Source of the DNA: Clostridium magnum DSM 2767
GTDB taxonomy: Bacteria; Bacillota; Clostridia; Clostridiales; Clostridiaceae
NCBI RefSeq assembly: GCF_001623875.1
Contig: NZ_LWAE01000003.1
Span: forward strand, 496,001-560,000
Direction: 5' to 3'
DNA length: 64,000 bases
Translations under genes and position numbers: made by a program
Part shown: positions 63,439 to 64,000 of the stretch, in pieces
Layout of the letters: each line of letters opens with the position of its first letter
Numbering within the stretch: the first letter of the stretch is position 1
Notes under the pieces: model-generated
Told to the model about the DNA's origin: nothing
What the model saw: only the letters and a program-made list of their open reading frames with translations
The model's database searches: none

Positions 63439-64000
63439 TTATTTTTTATAAAACACTAATGACAGTCTATCTCCTACAAATTGTATAACTTGAACTAGTA
63501 CTATCAATATAACTACTGTAGATATCATTACTCCTGTTTCATATCTATAGTATCCATATCTTATAGCTAAGTCACCAATACCACCACCACCTACAATTCC
63601 AGCCATAGCAGAGTATCCAACTAAACTTACTAATGAAACAGTAACAGATCTTATAAGACCCGGGAGTGCTTCTACGATAAGTACGTCCTTTAAGATTAAA
63701 CTCATTTTTGCCCCAGATGCAATAGCTGCTTCTAAAACACCTTTATCTACTTCACTAAAAGAACCTTCTGCAAGTCTTGCGAAAAAAGCTATCGAAGCAA
63801 TAGAAAGTGGAACTGCCGCTGCTTTAGGACCTATACTTGTACCTACAATAATTTTTGTTATTGGTATTAAAAGTACTAAAAGTATTACAAAAGGCAGCGA
63901 ACGAATAATGTTTATAACTATTCCTGCAATATTATTTATTATTTTATTTTTATAAAACAACTCATTAGAAGTCAAATATAATACTAAACCTATAATTCCT
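63439..64000 (-). CDS. metI: Methionine-type ABC transporter permease (partial, N-terminus off the right edge)
   Basis: At least 187 aa visible; the frame continues past 64000 with GIIGLVLYLTSNELF, so the TTG at 63975 is not the start. INIIRSLPFVILLVLLIPITK, EGSFSEVDKGVLEAAIASGA (EAA loop) and VGYSAMAGIVGGGGIGDLAIRYGY are characteristic of MetI permeases. It probably transports methionine or a relative. No binding-protein gene follows it in the window, so MetQ must lie upstream or elsewhere. Confidence 0.9.
   Translation of the reverse strand, partial: GIIGLVLYLTSNELFYKNKIINNIAGIVINIIRSLPFVILLVLLIPITKIIVGTSIGPKAAAVPLSIASIAFFARLAEGSFSEVDKGVLEAAIASGAKMSLILKDVLIVEALPGLIRSVTVSLVSLVGYSAMAGIVGGGGIGDLAIRYGYYRYETGVMISTVVILIVLVQVIQFVGDRLSLVFYKK

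Overview
The window is low-GC, AT-rich DNA with strong AGGAGG-type ribosome binding sites, many intrinsic terminators and typical Firmicute regulation: TPP and lysine riboswitches, BglG/RAT antitermination, cre-like and PurBox-like sites. Gene content (selenium-dependent molybdenum hydroxylase set, gluconate dehydratase route, flavodiiron protein, several chemoreceptors, a spore-type promoter) points to an anaerobic, motile, spore-forming Clostridium (sensu stricto) or close relative. The species cannot be fixed from sequence alone. No rRNA, tRNA or CRISPR array was found.

Layout. 1-3.8 kb: polar amino-acid ABC transporter (ATPase cut by the left edge) and an APC amino-acid permease. 4.4-12.1 kb: small membrane protein, then a purine-catabolism block (permease, three-subunit xanthine dehydrogenase-type enzyme, accessory genes yqeC, mocA-like, yqeB). 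12.3-18.5 kb: gluconate regulon (GntP permease, IlvD/Edd-family dehydratase, GntR-type regulator, KDG kinase, KDPG aldolase), which together give gluconate -> KDG -> KDPG -> pyruvate + glyceraldehyde-3-phosphate. Two paralogous promoter regions carry matching TTGTATTACAA operators. 18.9-24.8 kb: sucrose operon (antiterminator, PTS EIIBCA, fructokinase, sucrose-6-P hydrolase) with two RAT/terminator switches and a cre-like site. 25-32 kb: amidase-domain protein, IS110-family element, M15 peptidase, PlsC, a strongly palindromic element, and small membrane/regulatory genes. 32.3-39.6 kb: three chemoreceptors, a YbaK-family deacylase and a frameshifted kinase-like gene. 39.9-43.1 kb: second selenium locus (DUF3343, TusA-like, YedE, class V aminotransferase). 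43.3-45.8 kb: exonuclease, flavodiiron protein, ComFB-like protein. 45.8-49.2 kb: TPP-riboswitch-controlled thiamine-pyrimidine salvage operon (tenA, thiZ, thiX, thiY). 49.4-52.7 kb: ppnP, proC, HD-GYP, duplicated-HNH protein. 52.8-56.0 kb: gene graveyard (dsdA tail, BglG-type regulator with several frameshifts, manA head, truncated fructose-type EIIC). 56.2-57.3 kb: two genes behind a sigma-K-like promoter. 57.4-63.3 kb: lysine operon lysA-lysC-asd-dapA-dapB behind two tandem lysine riboswitches. 63.4 kb to the right edge: MetI-type permease, partial.

The least ordinary items are the tandem lysine riboswitches, the duplicated gluconate regulatory region, the very long nested hairpin in the sucrose PTS leader, the perfect palindromic element near 30 kb, a chemoreceptor whose second codon is TGA, and the decayed PTS region with a manA/bglG junction.
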